DNA of 5,897 nucleotides from Chloroflexota bacterium (GTDB lineage: Bacteria > Chloroflexota > Chloroflexia > Thermomicrobiales > UBA6265). Below the pieces are notes generated by a model. The model was not told the origin of the DNA, made no database searches, and was given only the letters and a program-made list of their open reading frames with translations. The stretch lies in assembly GCA_023392645.1 (NCBI GenBank), contig JAEVYR010000572.1:1-5897 (forward strand), written 5' to 3'. Below are positions 4,541 to 5,897 of this stretch, one piece after another (the first letter of the stretch is position 1; the number at the start of each line of letters is the position of its first letter). The translations under genes and the position numbers were made by a program.

Positions 4541-5897
4541 TTGGCAGCACCCGACGCCCGGCACCACCAACAGCTCATCGGTGACATCTGGACCACCGAC
4601 GAGACGCTCCGCAACCTCGAAGAGCTCTGCGACGTGATCGGCTCCCGCTGGGCCGGCAGCGACAGCGAGCGCAAGGCCGGCGAGTTCATCAAGGCGAAGC
4701 TCGAAAGCTACGGTCTCGAGAACGTTCGGCTCGAGCCGGTGCCGTTCGGCGCCTGGACCCGCGGCCACGCCACCCTTGAGCTGACCAGCCCCATGCAGCA
4801 GGAGTTCTCCTGCATCGCGCTCCCGTATTCCCCGGCGGGCGACGTCGAAGCGGAGCTGATCGACCTCGGCAACGGCGAGCGCGAGGATTTCGAGCGCCTC
4901 GGCGATGCCGTGCGCGGCAAGATCGTGATCGCCGCCGCCGAGACCAACGCCGCCGGCGTCCGCTCGAAGAAGCTCGCCCATCGCACCGACAAGCTCCGCT
5001 TCGCCGTCGATGCCGGCGCCGCCGGAATGATCTTCGTCAACCAGAACCCCGGCCTGCTCCGCATCACCGGCGGCATCGGCGCGGCCGGCGGCGGCCCGGC
5101 CGCGATCGTCGCCGTGGGCACCTCGTGGGAGCACGGCCAGACCATCCTCCGGCTCGCCCGTCGCGCCGATGGCCCCGTGCGGGTGAAACTCTCCACCGGC
5201 GGTACCTTCGACCCGGACAATGTCTCGTACAACGTCGTCGGCGAGATCCCCGGCGCCACGCATCCGGACGAGCTGGTGCTGGCCGGCGCGCACTACGACG
5301 GCCACGACATCTCGCAGGCCGCGCTCGACGACGGCGCCGGCACCATCGTCGCGATGGAGGCCGCCCGCGTGCTGGCCGCGCTGCCGCCGGAGGCGATCGG
5401 GCGCACCATCCGCGTCGTGCTCTTCTGTGGCGAGGAGGTCGGGCTGTTCGGCTCGTGGGCCTACACCGCTGACCACGCCGACGAGACGGCGAAGACCCGG
5501 TTCATGCTCAACCTCGACGGTGCCGGGCGCGGCAAGGGCGGCTCCGAATCAGTCACGATCTCCGGACGACCCGAGCTGGTGCCGTGGTTCGAGGGGCTTG
5601 CCGACCGGACCAACTACGCGCTGAAGATCACCGACGAGCTCAACTCGCACTCGGATCACTTCCCGTATGCGATCCGGGGCATCCCCACGGCCACGCTCAG
5701 CAGTCCCGACGACTCCTCGACGATGGTCGGGCGCGGCTGGGGGCACACCGAAGCCGACACTGTCGACAAGGCGACCCTGCGCGGTCTCCAGATGGCGGCG
5801 ATGGCGGCGGCGCGGGTCCTGCTCGAAGTCGCGGCCTCCGACGATTTCCCCGGCGAGATCAAGTCCCGCGAGGACCTGGAGGCCCAGCTCACCGAGC
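4541..5897 (+). CDS. M28-family zinc metallopeptidase with PA domain (3' end beyond the window)
   Basis: This is a dinuclear-zinc exopeptidase of the M28 type, of which 452 residues are visible with no stop before the window edge. The TTG start is forced by the ribosome-binding site at 4527-4533 and the upstream in-frame stop. An N-terminal cap segment (IGSRWAGSDSERKAGEFI, 33-50) is followed by a protease-associated-like insert (about 95-220; VRGKIVIAAAE at 124-134, DAGAAGMIFVNQ at 157-168). The catalytic core has all expected residues: H251 (AHYDGH), bridging D263 (ALDDGAG), general base E298 and ligand E299 (CGEEVGLFGS), D326 (NLDGAG) and H402 (GHTEADT). The 12-residue gap from H251 to D263 equals that of Streptomyces griseus aminopeptidase. 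There is no signal peptide or membrane segment, so it is probably cytoplasmic and could degrade peptides brought in by the adjacent importer. Aminopeptidase versus carboxypeptidase activity cannot be decided here. It lies 239 bases after the DppC-type permease gene and may have its own promoter. Confidence 0.92.
   Translation, partial: MAAPDARHHQQLIGDIWTTDETLRNLEELCDVIGSRWAGSDSERKAGEFIKAKLESYGLENVRLEPVPFGAWTRGHATLELTSPMQQEFSCIALPYSPAGDVEAELIDLGNGEREDFERLGDAVRGKIVIAAAETNAAGVRSKKLAHRTDKLRFAVDAGAAGMIFVNQNPGLLRITGGIGAAGGGPAAIVAVGTSWEHGQTILRLARRADGPVRVKLSTGGTFDPDNVSYNVVGEIPGATHPDELVLAGAHYDGHDISQAALDDGAGTIVAMEAARVLAALPPEAIGRTIRVVLFCGEEVGLFGSWAYTADHADETAKTRFMLNLDGAGRGKGGSESVTISGRPELVPWFEGLADRTNYALKITDELNSHSDHFPYAIRGIPTATLSSPDDSSTMVGRGWGHTEADTVDKATLRGLQMAAMAAARVLLEVAASDDFPGEIKSREDLEAQLTE

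Noticed and set aside
4181..5476. A 431-codon minus-strand open frame opposite the M28 peptidase gene, and a similar 378-codon one at 3159-4295
   Set aside because: Both are antisense to genes with clear family motifs and have shadow-type composition with no recognisable fold.

Overview
The window is a strongly GC-rich stretch of bacterial chromosome with every supported gene on the + strand. It carries three components of a family-5 (Opp/Dpp-type) oligopeptide ABC importer, followed by the start of an M28 metallopeptidase gene. The first gene encodes a Tat-exported solute-binding protein. Its short acidic N-terminal stretch ahead of an SRRAFM motif and its Ala/Pro/Gly linker (DATPAAGASPVG) after the signal resemble solute-binding proteins I associate with Thermomicrobia and related Chloroflexota. 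That lineage call is inference from style, not proof.

Layout: bases 1-181 hold a candidate promoter and leader but no gene I can support. 182-1999 is the binding protein. 2000-2260 is a long spacer containing an imperfect tandem repeat and several hairpins. 2261-3190 is the DppB/OppB-type permease (GTG start). 3191-3335 is a spacer with two palindromic repeat elements. 3336-4301 is the DppC/OppC-type permease. 4302-4540 is a spacer with another palindromic repeat, further dyads and a possible promoter. 4541-5897 is the M28 peptidase with a PA domain, which starts at TTG and is cut by the right edge of the window.

How the genes fit together: the binding protein captures a peptide-like ligand outside the membrane and passes it to the DppB-DppC channel. 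Imported peptide could then be trimmed by the M28 enzyme, which has no visible signal peptide and so is probably cytoplasmic. No ATPase gene (DppD/DppF type) lies in the window. The pump is incomplete here and must use ATPases encoded downstream or elsewhere.

The genes are ordinary. The most noteworthy feature is in the gaps. All three spacers are unusually long for this kind of operon and are filled with hairpins. Two hairpin families recur in different gaps, and one pair differs by a compensatory double substitution that preserves base pairing. I see no CRISPR array, tRNA, rRNA, transposase or phage gene.
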